From Glaciecola sp047637355 (GTDB taxonomy: Bacteria > Pseudomonadota > Gammaproteobacteria > Enterobacterales > Alteromonadaceae), in the NCBI GenBank assembly GCA_047637355.1, contig JBLIKA010000150.1:1-6118 (forward strand): a stretch of DNA of 6,118 bases, given 5' to 3'. The notes below the pieces were generated by a model, which was not told the origin of the DNA, did not search any database, and saw only the letters and a program-made list of their open reading frames with translations. Position numbers and translations under genes: made by a program. Positions 1 through 5,638 of the stretch are shown piece after piece. Every line of letters starts with the position of its first letter. Within the stretch, counting starts at the first letter, position 1.

Positions 1-38
1 AGATAATCTTGAGTTTTAGCGTTATGAGAAAAGTCCAT
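1..38 (-). CDS. N-terminus of a probable acyl-CoA dehydrogenase (partial, runs off left edge)
   Basis: Only the first twelve codons and part of a thirteenth are in the window; they read MDFSHNAKTQDY. The ATG occupies 36-38 on the minus strand and is preceded by AAGGGA with a six-base spacer, a good Shine-Dalgarno sequence, so a real start is likely. An opening of the type M-[DN]-F-x-x-[SN]-x-K-x-Q is, from memory, typical of the roughly 400-residue acyl-CoA dehydrogenases of the ACAD10/ACAD11-like group, where it precedes a helix ending in an H-[IV]-Y-P-N-E motif that would lie outside this window. Such FAD enzymes oxidise acyl-CoA to trans-2-enoyl-CoA. The nearby fadE-like gene on the same strand fits a fatty-acid catabolism neighbourhood. 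The gene call is fairly secure from the start and ribosome site; the product rests on very few residues. Confidence 0.5.
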   Translation of the reverse strand, partial: MDFSHNAKTQDY

Positions 39-226
39 GTGATGTCCCTTAGTGTTGATTGATAAAAAGCGTAGCCATAAAAAATGTTGGTGTCCACAAA
101 TATGCAATCGTTGATGCGATCATCTACATCATAGTCGATATTAAAGTATCAGCGAACTTTGTTTAATTTGGGTTAATTGATAAATTTCATGAATAGTAAT
201 GTTGGGGCTTTTGCTCAAGCATTATG

Positions 227-322
227 AAATAAGACGACTGAATCACTGTTAAATAAGATAGCGGAAGTAATATGAAATAAGATGACCGAAGCAGCATAAA
301 ACAAATCAACCGACATGCTTTA
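227..322. repeat. Four degenerate 24-bp tandem repeats
   Basis: Units begin at 227, 251, 275 and 299, exactly 24 bases apart. The first three open with the identical octamer AAATAAGA, and the fourth opens AAACAAAT. Within each unit a second block resembles GACCGAA. Units 1 and 3 agree at 17 of 24 positions, as do units 2 and 3; unit 4 has diverged further. Although 24 is a multiple of three, the frame reading N-K at the start of each unit has TGA, TTA, TGA and TAA as the codon before it. The array is therefore not coding now. It lies downstream of tdk and upstream of the left-edge gene. It could be a decayed minisatellite or a row of protein-binding sites; no function can be read from the sequence. 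Confidence 0.6.
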
Positions 323-340
323 TGTTAGGTTAATAAATTA

Positions 341-366
341 AGTGACTACGCTGTGAACAAGTCACT
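341..366 (-). terminator. Weak hairpin downstream of tdk, possible terminator
   Basis: Perfect 6-bp arms AGTGAC (341-346) and GTCACT (361-366) enclose a 14-base loop, 22 bases beyond the tdk stop. An alternative small stem (GTGA at 353-356 with TCAC at 362-365) uses part of the same bases. On the minus strand the hairpin is followed by a T-rich but interrupted tract (TTAATTTATTAA). The stem is short and its loop large, so this is at best a weak terminator; it is the only candidate for the 3' end of tdk. Confidence 0.3.
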
Positions 367-388
367 CAAATGAAGATAAAAATAGCCC

Positions 389-988
389 TCATTGTGTGTT
401 TGGATGATATTCGAATGACACTTTTTCCATAAAATGTTTGCGGCACAGCGACACATATTTTTCGTTACCGCCTACGTCCACTTGAGCCCCTTCAGAAATA
501 GGATCGCCTTTATCATCAAGACGTGCCACAAAGTTAGCTTTACGACCACAATGACACACTGTTTTTAGTTCTGACAATTTATCAGCCCAAGCCAATAGGT
601 ATTGACTACCCTCGAATGTTTCACCTCTAAAGTCAGTGCGCAAACCATACGCTAGTACGGGTACTTTTAACGCATCTACAATCTGCAAACATTGTATGAC
701 TTGTTGTTTAGTTAAAAACTGAGCTTCATCAATAAATAAACAGCTGATTTTTTGTTTGTCGCACTCTTTACGCATTTCAGCAAATAAATCAGTTTGCGGT
801 GTGAAAAGATTTGCAGGTGCTTCAAGACCAATCCGAGACGATATTTTACCTGTTCCATAGCGGTTATCGAGGGCTGCAGTGAACAAGGTAATGTGCATTC
901 CGCGTTCTTTATAGTTGTATGCAGACTGCAAGAGCGAAGTTGATTTACCTGCATTCATTGCCGAATAATAGTAGTAAAGCTGTGCCAT
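389..988 (-). CDS. tdk: Thymidine kinase
   Basis: This 199-residue protein is a type II (TK1-like) thymidine kinase, which phosphorylates thymidine and deoxyuridine with ATP in the cytoplasmic pyrimidine deoxynucleoside salvage pathway. It aligns almost end to end with E. coli Tdk (about 205 residues). Visible features are the Walker A P-loop SAMNAGKST at residues 9-17, the DEAQ Walker B-like motif at 87-90 with Glu88 as the expected catalytic base, and the conserved YGLRTDFRGE block near 114-123. The structural zinc ligands are Cys145 and Cys147 together with Cys182 and His185. The substrate lasso GGNEKYVS lies around 173-180. All key residues are present, so the enzyme should be active. The start is fixed by match to the family N-terminus (MAQLYYYYSAMNAGKS); the ribosome site upstream is only a weak AAGAAA. 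It is followed on the same strand by the left-edge gene after 350 bases, so it is probably its own transcription unit. Confidence 0.97.
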   Translation of the reverse strand: MAQLYYYYSAMNAGKSTSLLQSAYNYKERGMHITLFTAALDNRYGTGKISSRIGLEAPANLFTPQTDLFAEMRKECDKQKISCLFIDEAQFLTKQQVIQCLQIVDALKVPVLAYGLRTDFRGETFEGSQYLLAWADKLSELKTVCHCGRKANFVARLDDKGDPISEGAQVDVGGNEKYVSLCRKHFMEKVSFEYHPNTQ

Positions 989-1312
989 TAATGTGTTTCT
1001 TATATTGTGGTTGTTTTTACATTACGCCCAATATCGATTAGTTAACTATAAATAAAATGAAAAAATAGTTAAAAAGTATCAATCCAATTACTGACGTTGC
1101 CATTATGCATGAGACGTGCAAATAGATAACCTTAAATATACCTAATTCGGCAGTCTTTTAGAACAGTCAATTTAATTTCAGTCTTAATTTTTATGCGACA
1201 GTTTGAGTGGAGTATTTAAAACATAAGTGACGACATTTAATATCAGCAGCATGAATAGAGTTTCTAGTGAGTTTGTATTAGAAGTCACTAAGATGAAAAT
1301 AATTCGATCCAT
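989..1312. other. Gene-free region between fadE terminator and tdk
   Basis: These 324 bases are AT-rich and contain no ORF with a ribosome site. The tdk promoter should be here. The only other structures seen are a perfect 10-bp palindrome TAGTTAACTA at 1039-1048, overlapping the candidate tdk -10 box, and an inverted repeat TAGTGA (1265-1270) / TCACTA (1285-1290). The second arm of the latter belongs to a 21-base direct repeat shared with 359-379 on the other side of tdk. Confidence 0.55.
1045..1073 (-). promoter_or_regulatory. Candidate tdk promoter
   Basis: On the minus strand, TTTAAC (+ strand 1068-1073) and TATAGT (1045-1050) are separated by 17 bases. The -10 box matches the sigma70 consensus at five of six positions and the -35 only at about three. 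The region is so AT-rich that chance matches are expected. The implied 5' leader is roughly 50 bases. The palindrome TAGTTAACTA (1039-1048) overlaps the -10 box and could be an operator, but that is speculation. Confidence 0.28.
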
Positions 1313-1339
1313 AAAAAAGGCGCCCATAAAGGACGCCTT
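1313..1339 (-). terminator. Rho-independent terminator of the fadE-like gene
   Basis: On the minus strand, AAGGCG-type arms (1317-1322 paired with 1334-1339) continue, after one mismatch, into two further G-C pairs. They close a five-base loop at 1326-1330, and the hairpin runs directly into six T residues (A's at 1313-1318 on the plus strand). It lies 55 bases past the fadE-like stop codon, as expected. It makes co-transcription of this gene with tdk unlikely. Confidence 0.88.
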
Positions 1340-1394
1340 CTACTTTGTTTACTTCTGTCGTTGCAACTTATTTAAGGGTTGCTAGATTCACAAT

Positions 1395-3680
1395 TTACGC
1401 TGCGTTTGCCGTAGAACCTTCTGTTTTGCTTACGCTTTTAGATGCACTAGGACCATCGGTCTCTTCAGCACTTAGCAATTCCATGTCGAAAGTAAATTCA
1501 TCAACACGTACTGACAGTTTGCGTTTTTCATTGTATTCCAACAATGTGGTACGCTCTGCGTCAGTCAATTTACCTGCCGTATGCATTGTATTCACTGCAT
1601 GTTCAAACGAGATGAATGGAATAACTGGTGACTTACGTAATGCTTTTTGTACTTTAGATAACAATGGCATTGCAGCGTGCTTTGCTTTAAATGCTTGTTC
1701 ATTGATATCGTTGCCGTCACCCGGCATTACTTTCACAAGATGCGTCAACTGTGCTTTGATGCTGCTGTCTTGCATAGATGCAGTAGATAATTCACGAACC
1801 AAGTCATCAGAAATATGGCTTACTGATGATGTATAAGTGTTGGTCAATACTCTCATCAAGCCGCGCGCAGGGGTGTTTGGAAAGTTATTAATGAAATCAA
1901 CAATCGCTTTTTCAGCTTGCTGAAGTGACCACTCCATTGCATAACGGAAGTAAGGTTCAGCTTGAATACGGTCTTGCACACGTTGCTCAAAGAATCGAAT
2001 TGACGCCATAGCACCATACAAATAGCTCATCACATCGCCTAAACGGGCAGATAATAATTCAGCTTTTTTCAGCTCGCCACCTAATACCAATAAGGATAAG
2101 TCAGCTAATGGAGCAAGTTTTGCAGCCAGTGCGTTTACCCGTTTCTCATAAGGACGAACAATTGGAAAGTTCGATTCTGTTGAGCGTATAAACGGCAAGT
2201 AACTATTCGCTAAACTTCTAAATGCATTCTTAACGCTAAACTTAACCGTTTTGATAAGCACTTTATTAAACTCTGCATCAGCTTTGCTGTCTTCGCTATG
2301 GATCAAGTCAACCATGTCTTTCAGATGCGGGTGACAACGCATTGTGCCCTGACCAAATATCATCAAGCTACGCGTTAAGATGTTTGCACCCTCGACCGTA
2401 ATTGCGATAGGTAATGCAGCATAACCGTTCGCCAATGTGTTTTGTGGACCACGTTGTATTGCTTTACCTGCCTGTACGTCCATCGCTGAATTTAATACAT
2501 CACGGCCTAATTCAGTCATGTGATATTTAGCAATAGCAGTAACAACCGCTGGCGTAATGCCTTCGCCTAAACCTTCGGTAGTTAATACACGCATTGATTC
2601 AAGCAAGAACGTTTTACCTGCGATATCAGCTAGTTTGTCTTGAATTCCTTCAAAGCGACCAATAGGCACGCCAAACTGCTCACGCACAAACGAATATTCT
2701 GCAGTAGACTTGAACGCTGACTGTGCAGTAGCAACACCCATTGCTGGCAAAGAAATACCTCGACCTGCACCTAGGCAACTCACCAGCATCTGCCAACCGC
2801 GCCCGATGTTCTTTTCGCCACCAATAATAAAGTCCATTGGGATGAAAACATCTTGTCCACGTGTTGTGCCGTTATAAAATTTTACGCCCATTGGATCGTG
2901 ACGGTTGCCCATCTCTACGCCTGGGTGAGATTTTGGTAGCAATGCGCATGTGATACCTAGTGAAAGCTTGTCACCTAGCAAATGCTCCGGATCGAATACT
3001 TTAAACGCCAGGCCTAGCACTGTTGCGATAGGGGCGAGCGTAATATAGCGCTTGTCCCATGTTACGCTCAAGCCAACGACTTCTTTGCCTTCCCACATAC
3101 CTTTGGTCACAATAGCAGCGTCAGGAATTGAACCCGCGTCAGAACCAGCTTCAGGACTCGTTAGGGCGAAGCAAGGAATGTCTTGGCCGATTGATAATTT
3201 GGGCAACCAGTAATTTTGTTGCGCTTCAGTACCATAATGCATTAGCAATTCGCCGGGGCCTAACGAGTTAGGTACCATCACGGTCACGGCTATAGCAGCA
3301 CTGGTCGCTGCAATAGTGGCAACAATGGTCGAGTTTGCATAAGGACTGAATTCAAGACCACCAAATTTCTTTGGAATGATCATTGAGAAGAATTTATTTT
3401 TACCAATGAAATCGAGCACTTCCTGTGGAATATGCTTAACGTTACCTAGCTCGAACTCGTCTATCATGGCGAGTAGCTCTTCTACTGGACCATTTAAGAA
3501 TGCTTGCTCGTCAGCGCTCAGTACTGCTTGAGGAAGGCTGCGCAGGGCATGCATGTCAGGTTTGCCTTGATAAATTGACGATTCAATCCACACATCTCCA
3601 GCATCTAAGGCTTCTTGCTCAGTAATTGAAATTGGTGGTAATACTTTTTTAAGGTTAGTTCTAATACTCATAATTAACAT
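1395..3680 (-). CDS. fadE: FadE-type acyl-CoA dehydrogenase
   Basis: This 761-residue flavoenzyme should catalyse the first step of beta-oxidation, acyl-CoA to trans-2-enoyl-CoA. It aligns with E. coli FadE (about 814 residues) from the R-K-V-x-P-P-x-S-x-T-E region onward. The layout is an N-terminal helical domain (about 60-165), a middle beta domain with the flavin-contacting block CFALTSPEAGSDAG (170-183), TWDKRYITLAPIATVLGLAF (207-226), and a C-terminal helical domain (about 295-450). The ITVEGANILTR motif includes Glu430, the expected catalytic base. A long FadE-specific extension (about 455-735, DUF1974-like) includes LSARLGDVMSYLYGA. The Ala/Ser-rich tail from about 744 is low complexity. 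Unlike E. coli FadE there is no hydrophobic N-terminal segment, so the enzyme looks soluble or peripherally bound. The start at 3680 is favoured because GAG lies five bases upstream; the in-frame ATG at 3671 is too far from that site. A FadR-like operator lies directly upstream. The gene name marks the family: it could be a paralogue rather than the main FadE. Confidence 0.93.
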   Translation of the reverse strand: MLIMSIRTNLKKVLPPISITEQEALDAGDVWIESSIYQGKPDMHALRSLPQAVLSADEQAFLNGPVEELLAMIDEFELGNVKHIPQEVLDFIGKNKFFSMIIPKKFGGLEFSPYANSTIVATIAATSAAIAVTVMVPNSLGPGELLMHYGTEAQQNYWLPKLSIGQDIPCFALTSPEAGSDAGSIPDAAIVTKGMWEGKEVVGLSVTWDKRYITLAPIATVLGLAFKVFDPEHLLGDKLSLGITCALLPKSHPGVEMGNRHDPMGVKFYNGTTRGQDVFIPMDFIIGGEKNIGRGWQMLVSCLGAGRGISLPAMGVATAQSAFKSTAEYSFVREQFGVPIGRFEGIQDKLADIAGKTFLLESMRVLTTEGLGEGITPAVVTAIAKYHMTELGRDVLNSAMDVQAGKAIQRGPQNTLANGYAALPIAITVEGANILTRSLMIFGQGTMRCHPHLKDMVDLIHSEDSKADAEFNKVLIKTVKFSVKNAFRSLANSYLPFIRSTESNFPIVRPYEKRVNALAAKLAPLADLSLLVLGGELKKAELLSARLGDVMSYLYGAMASIRFFEQRVQDRIQAEPYFRYAMEWSLQQAEKAIVDFINNFPNTPARGLMRVLTNTYTSSVSHISDDLVRELSTASMQDSSIKAQLTHLVKVMPGDGNDINEQAFKAKHAAMPLLSKVQKALRKSPVIPFISFEHAVNTMHTAGKLTDAERTTLLEYNEKRKLSVRVDEFTFDMELLSAEETDGPSASKSVSKTEGSTANAA

Positions 3681-3683
3681 ATC

Positions 3684-3700
3684 CGCTCATCTGACCAGTT
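3684..3700 (-). promoter_or_regulatory. FadR-like operator upstream of fadE
   Basis: Read on the minus strand the site is AACTGGTCAGATGAGCG. The left half and centre match the FadR palindrome consensus (core TGGTCNGACCA) at eight of the ten specified core positions; the right half is degenerate. It lies three bases upstream of the fadE-like ATG and just downstream of, or over, the predicted transcription start. A bound repressor there would block transcription. FadR is the acyl-CoA-responsive GntR-family regulator that represses fad genes in enterobacteria and related gammaproteobacteria. The match, its position and the gene it precedes all agree; binding itself is inferred. Confidence 0.6.
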
Positions 3701-3709
3701 GACTAATTT

Positions 3710-3737
3710 ATACTACATGAAAATAATCAAAGATCAA
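3710..3737 (-). promoter_or_regulatory. Candidate fadE promoter
   Basis: On the minus strand TTGATC (+ strand 3732-3737) and TAGTAT (3710-3715) are separated by 16 bases, each matching the sigma70 consensus at four of six positions. An overlapping TATAAA offers a 19-base spacing alternative. The start site would fall near 3701-3704, giving a leader of about 20 bases, and would lie at the edge of the FadR-like operator. Confidence 0.42.
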
Positions 3738-4042
3738 AAATATTTGATAAATAAACATGCAGTAGATGTGAAAAGCATTACACAGAGCCTGTTTGGCGTT
3801 TTTATGTTAATGACCTGAGATGACGTTTAAATGGCGGGGAAAACTGATCTGCCCTAAATTATGATCTTGTCGTTTGGCTTTACCTGTATTAAAGACTAAT
3901 ATTAGGTAACGAAGCTTAGTTGTTGTTAGGGTAAGTTACTCAGCAGTTAGCTGACTGATACATGTTACATATTACAAATAGCACCCATTGCTAGGCGTTT
4001 GCTTTAAATACAATATCCAACCAAGCTAACGTTGCGTGATTT
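3738..4042. other. Divergent intergenic region, fadE / small conserved gene
   Basis: Beyond the fadE control elements, about 300 bases run to the ribosome site of the rightward gene. No ORF with a ribosome site is visible. A plus-strand promoter for the gene at 4052 should lie here, but no pair of hexamers stands out: TACAAT near 4008 resembles a -10 box, yet the nearest -35-like TTGCTA is only 15 bases away. A 14-bp near-palindrome CAGTTAGCTGACTG (3944-3957, one mismatched pair) and a small GC-rich stem around 3834-3855 are the only structures seen. Confidence 0.5.
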
Positions 4043-4051
4043 AGGAGGAAC

Positions 4052-4309
4052 ATGAAAAATAGTTTAGATAGTAAATTACTACTACAGGTTTTTGAGAAAA
4101 TTCGTCAGCATGGAGAGCAGTATGACGATGCTTATCATCTAAATGGCATCAAAGCGTTTACTGATTTTGATGGTTATACGCTTTATATAGAAGACGCATT
4201 AGTAAAGCTCAGCTATGGTTTTCATAACCAATACCACTTTGACTATGAAAAGCAGAGCGAATTTGACTCCTTTGAGAAGAAGTTACGAAGTATCGACAAA
4301 GAGTACTGA
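4052..4309 (+). CDS. Small conserved hypothetical protein, DUF3081-like
   Basis: This 85-residue protein has no signal peptide and no membrane segment, and is rich in charged and aromatic residues. Residues 1-20 form a likely amphipathic helix (LDSKLLLQVFEKIRQHGE). A central block (about 33-60) with G-I-K-A-x-x-D-F-D-G-Y-T-L-Y-I reads as beta strands, followed by a F-H-N-x-Y-H-F-D-Y segment (57-65) and a final charged helix (68-85). The overall pattern, N-terminal K-I-R-x-H-G and central D-F-D-G-Y-T, resembles the DUF3081 family of small gammaproteobacterial proteins of unknown function. That assignment is from memory of the family and unverified. The start is well supported by AGGAGG at 4043-4048, only three bases before the ATG, which suggests strong translation. 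It is followed by 192 bases before lpxL with no convincing terminator, so a shared transcript is possible. I do not know its function. Confidence 0.82.
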   Translation: MKNSLDSKLLLQVFEKIRQHGEQYDDAYHLNGIKAFTDFDGYTLYIEDALVKLSYGFHNQYHFDYEKQSEFDSFEKKLRSIDKEY

Positions 4310-4378
4310 AAAAGATCTAAAAAAACATGGTTTGGGTCTGCTGATAGGGGCCATCACATTTTCTGATTGTTAGGATAG

Positions 4379-4407
4379 TTACCAAGGTAGCGTGTAATAG
4401 TTATACG
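4379..4407 (+). promoter_or_regulatory. Candidate lpxL promoter
   Basis: TTACCA (4379-4384) and TATACG (4402-4407) are 17 bases apart, each matching the sigma70 consensus at four of six positions. The transcript would have a leader of roughly 90 bases to the GTG at 4502, or about 185 to the ATG at 4601. The leader would include a small hairpin with a 6-bp stem (one G-T pair): GCGTGC at 4440-4445 and GCATGC at 4453-4458. Evidence is weak. Confidence 0.25.
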
Positions 4408-4484
4408 TAAAGTGTAGTTGAGCGTAAGTAGTTAAACTTGCGTGCTTTATTCGCATGCCATGACGTTGTAGAATGGTGAAAAAC

Positions 4485-4541
4485 ATGTCAATGAGTGCAT
4501 TGTGGATAAGCCTGAAACTAATAATACAGATCATACAGTAA
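4485..4541 (+). other. Short upstream reading frame overlapping the lpxL 5' end
   Basis: An ATG at 4485 has a usable ribosome site, GGTGA at 4475-4479 with a five-base spacer, and encodes 18 residues (MSMSALWISLKLIIQIIQ) before TAA at 4539. It overlaps the annotated lpxL start in another frame. It could be a translated leader peptide, the remains of the true lpxL start disrupted by a one-base indel, or chance. Its initiation site is better than that of the GTG at 4502, which is the reason for listing it. Confidence 0.3.
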
Positions 4542-5566
4542 CCGTTGATGAAAACCCTGAAAAGCCTGCAATGAATAATTTAGTTGCCGGTGATGTAGTA
4601 ATGGAAAAGAAACCCAAGCAGGCGAAGCCATACAAGCCGGTTAAAACGGTTATGGCACCGCCATTTACTGTGGCCTTCTTCCACCCAAGGTATTGGGGCG
4701 TGTGGTTTGGCGCTAGCTTATTGTATGTGATCACTTGGCTACCTTTACCTGTGATTAAGTTGTTAGCGAGAGTCGTTGCTAAAGTCATTGCTGTCCTCGT
4801 TCCCAAACGCATTCAAATAGCCCGCAAAAACCTTGAACTGTGTTACCCACAGTGGTCCGCAAACAAACGTGAAAAAGTGTTAAAAGACAATGTATTTCGC
4901 ACCGCAATGGGTTTGTTTGAAACCGGTATGGGTTGGTGGTGGCCAGAGTGGCGAGTGCGTCGAATTGCTGAAGTTGAAGGTCTTGATAATGCCCTAAAAG
5001 TAATTGAGTCAGGAAAGGGAGTTTTCGGCTTAACGTTACATAACGTAAATTTGGAAATAGGCTGTCGAATTATCGGTTATGCTTACCCCTGTATCGCTTT
5101 TTATCGCAAGCATAACAATCCGTTAATTAATTATATGCAGTACCATGGTCGGAACCGTTCAAACAAGTACATGATTGATAAACGCAATGCTAAAGCATTA
5201 ATTCAAGCCATGAACGAGAATGAGTTTTGCTTATATTTTCCGGATCAAGACTATGGCAAAAGCACAAGCATTTTTGTTCCTTTTGGTGGAGTTGCGCGCA
5301 CTGCAACAACGACCGCCACACTGATGTTTGCCAACAGGGCGAGCTGCGTGCCACTAATGGTTGTGTCGCAATATAGTAAAAAAGGCTACAAAGTAAAAAT
5401 TGGTACACCAATTGATTATTTAGCCGATAAAGATCAAGAGGTAGCATTAACCAAGCTCAATGAAGATGTGCTAAGTGTTGTTAATGAGCAACCAGACAGT
5501 TACTTATGGATGCACAAGCGCTTTAAAACTCGGCCTGAAGATCAGCCAGAGTCTTTGTATAAGTAG
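4502..5566 (+). CDS. lpxL: Lipid A biosynthesis lauroyl (LpxL-type) acyltransferase
   Basis: The protein belongs to the LpxL/LpxM/HtrB lysophospholipid-acyltransferase family, which moves a fatty acyl chain from acyl-ACP to Kdo2-lipid IVA on the inner face of the inner membrane. Residues 61 onward follow E. coli LpxL closely: HPRYW (61-65), a hydrophobic anchor (about 66-90), NLELCYP (110-116), GLFETGMGWWWPE (137-149), and the catalytic H-x4-E with His180 and Glu185. Further matches are YRKHNNPLI (201-209), GRNRSNKYMI (216-225), PDQDYG (247-252), SIFVPFGGVARTATTT (256-271) and MHKRFKTRPE (337-346). These favour LpxL over LpxM. The 60 residues before HPRYW exceed the roughly 12 of E. coli LpxL and are hydrophilic and low complexity. 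The start is uncertain. The GTG at 4502 has a weak ribosome site. The in-frame ATG at 4601 has GGTGAT at a good distance and would give 321 residues; the ATG at 4652 is also possible. The 3' neighbour begins 72 bases later. Confidence 0.9.
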   Translation: MDKPETNNTDHTVTVDENPEKPAMNNLVAGDVVMEKKPKQAKPYKPVKTVMAPPFTVAFFHPRYWGVWFGASLLYVITWLPLPVIKLLARVVAKVIAVLVPKRIQIARKNLELCYPQWSANKREKVLKDNVFRTAMGLFETGMGWWWPEWRVRRIAEVEGLDNALKVIESGKGVFGLTLHNVNLEIGCRIIGYAYPCIAFYRKHNNPLINYMQYHGRNRSNKYMIDKRNAKALIQAMNENEFCLYFPDQDYGKSTSIFVPFGGVARTATTTATLMFANRASCVPLMVVSQYSKKGYKVKIGTPIDYLADKDQEVALTKLNEDVLSVVNEQPDSYLWMHKRFKTRPEDQPESLYK

Positions 5567-5595
5567 CTCAACGAAAGTAAATACGTGAATGAGAT

Positions 5596-5620
5596 AAGCT
5601 AGACGATCGCATACTAGCTT
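5596..5620 (+). terminator. Perfect 7-bp hairpin between lpxL and the next gene
   Basis: Arms AAGCTAG (5596-5602) and CTAGCTT (5614-5620) pair perfectly around an 11-base loop that contains CGATCG. It is followed by TGTTTAGAGG, only a short T-rich tract leading straight into the Shine-Dalgarno of the next gene. It may be a weak intercistronic terminator or attenuator, or a processing or stability element. The lack of a solid T-run argues against a strong terminator. Confidence 0.4.
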
Positions 5621-5638
5621 TGTTTAGAGGTACAAATA

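Larger units (their letters stand above)
39..388. other. Intergenic region between tdk and the left-edge gene
   Basis: This stretch of 350 bases holds no credible gene. It must contain the promoter of the leftward gene starting at 38, unless that gene is read through from tdk. A candidate minus-strand -10 box is TATGAT (128-133), but the hexamer 17 bases upstream of it (TTCGCT, 151-156) is a poor -35. Two imperfect palindromes lie near it: 88-100 (TTGGTGTCCACAA) and 111-126 (TTGATG and CATCTA arms around CGAT). Either could be an operator, but both are weak. The right part carries four degenerate 24-bp tandem units (227-322) and an inverted repeat next to the tdk stop (341-366), each listed separately. 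Confidence 0.6.

Noticed and set aside
227..322. The 24-bp array considered as a CRISPR array
   Set aside because: Units are contiguous with no repeat-spacer alternation, repeats are strongly diverged, and no cas gene is present.
341..1302. The tdk segment considered as a transposable element bounded by repeats
   Set aside because: There is no transposase, the flanking repeats are short and imperfect, they lack target-site duplications, and a match of that size is expected about once by chance.
1251..1385. A 44-codon plus-strand frame starting ATGAATAGAG
   Set aside because: No Shine-Dalgarno sequence precedes it, it runs through the fadE terminator hairpin and into the antisense of the fadE 3' end, and the peptide has no recognisable features.
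1345..1836. A 163-codon open frame on the plus strand
   Set aside because: It lies antisense inside the 3' end of the fadE-like gene, has no ribosome site, matches no family I recognise, and begins just after the fadE terminator. It is a shadow of the coding strand.
3834..3855. GC-rich stem GGCGG/CTGCC considered as a terminator
   Set aside because: No gene ends nearby on either strand, the stem is short with a G-T pair, and no T-run follows on either strand.
4320..4365. Possible terminator after the small gene at 4052-4309 (ATGG/CCAT arms with TTTT beyond)
   Set aside because: Only four canonical pairs around a 20-base loop, and the T-run is separated from the stem, so it is not convincing.
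4531..4812. A 93-codon minus-strand frame opposite the lpxL 5' end
   Set aside because: It is antisense to a well-supported gene, lacks a ribosome site, and its composition reflects the lpxL membrane segment read backwards.
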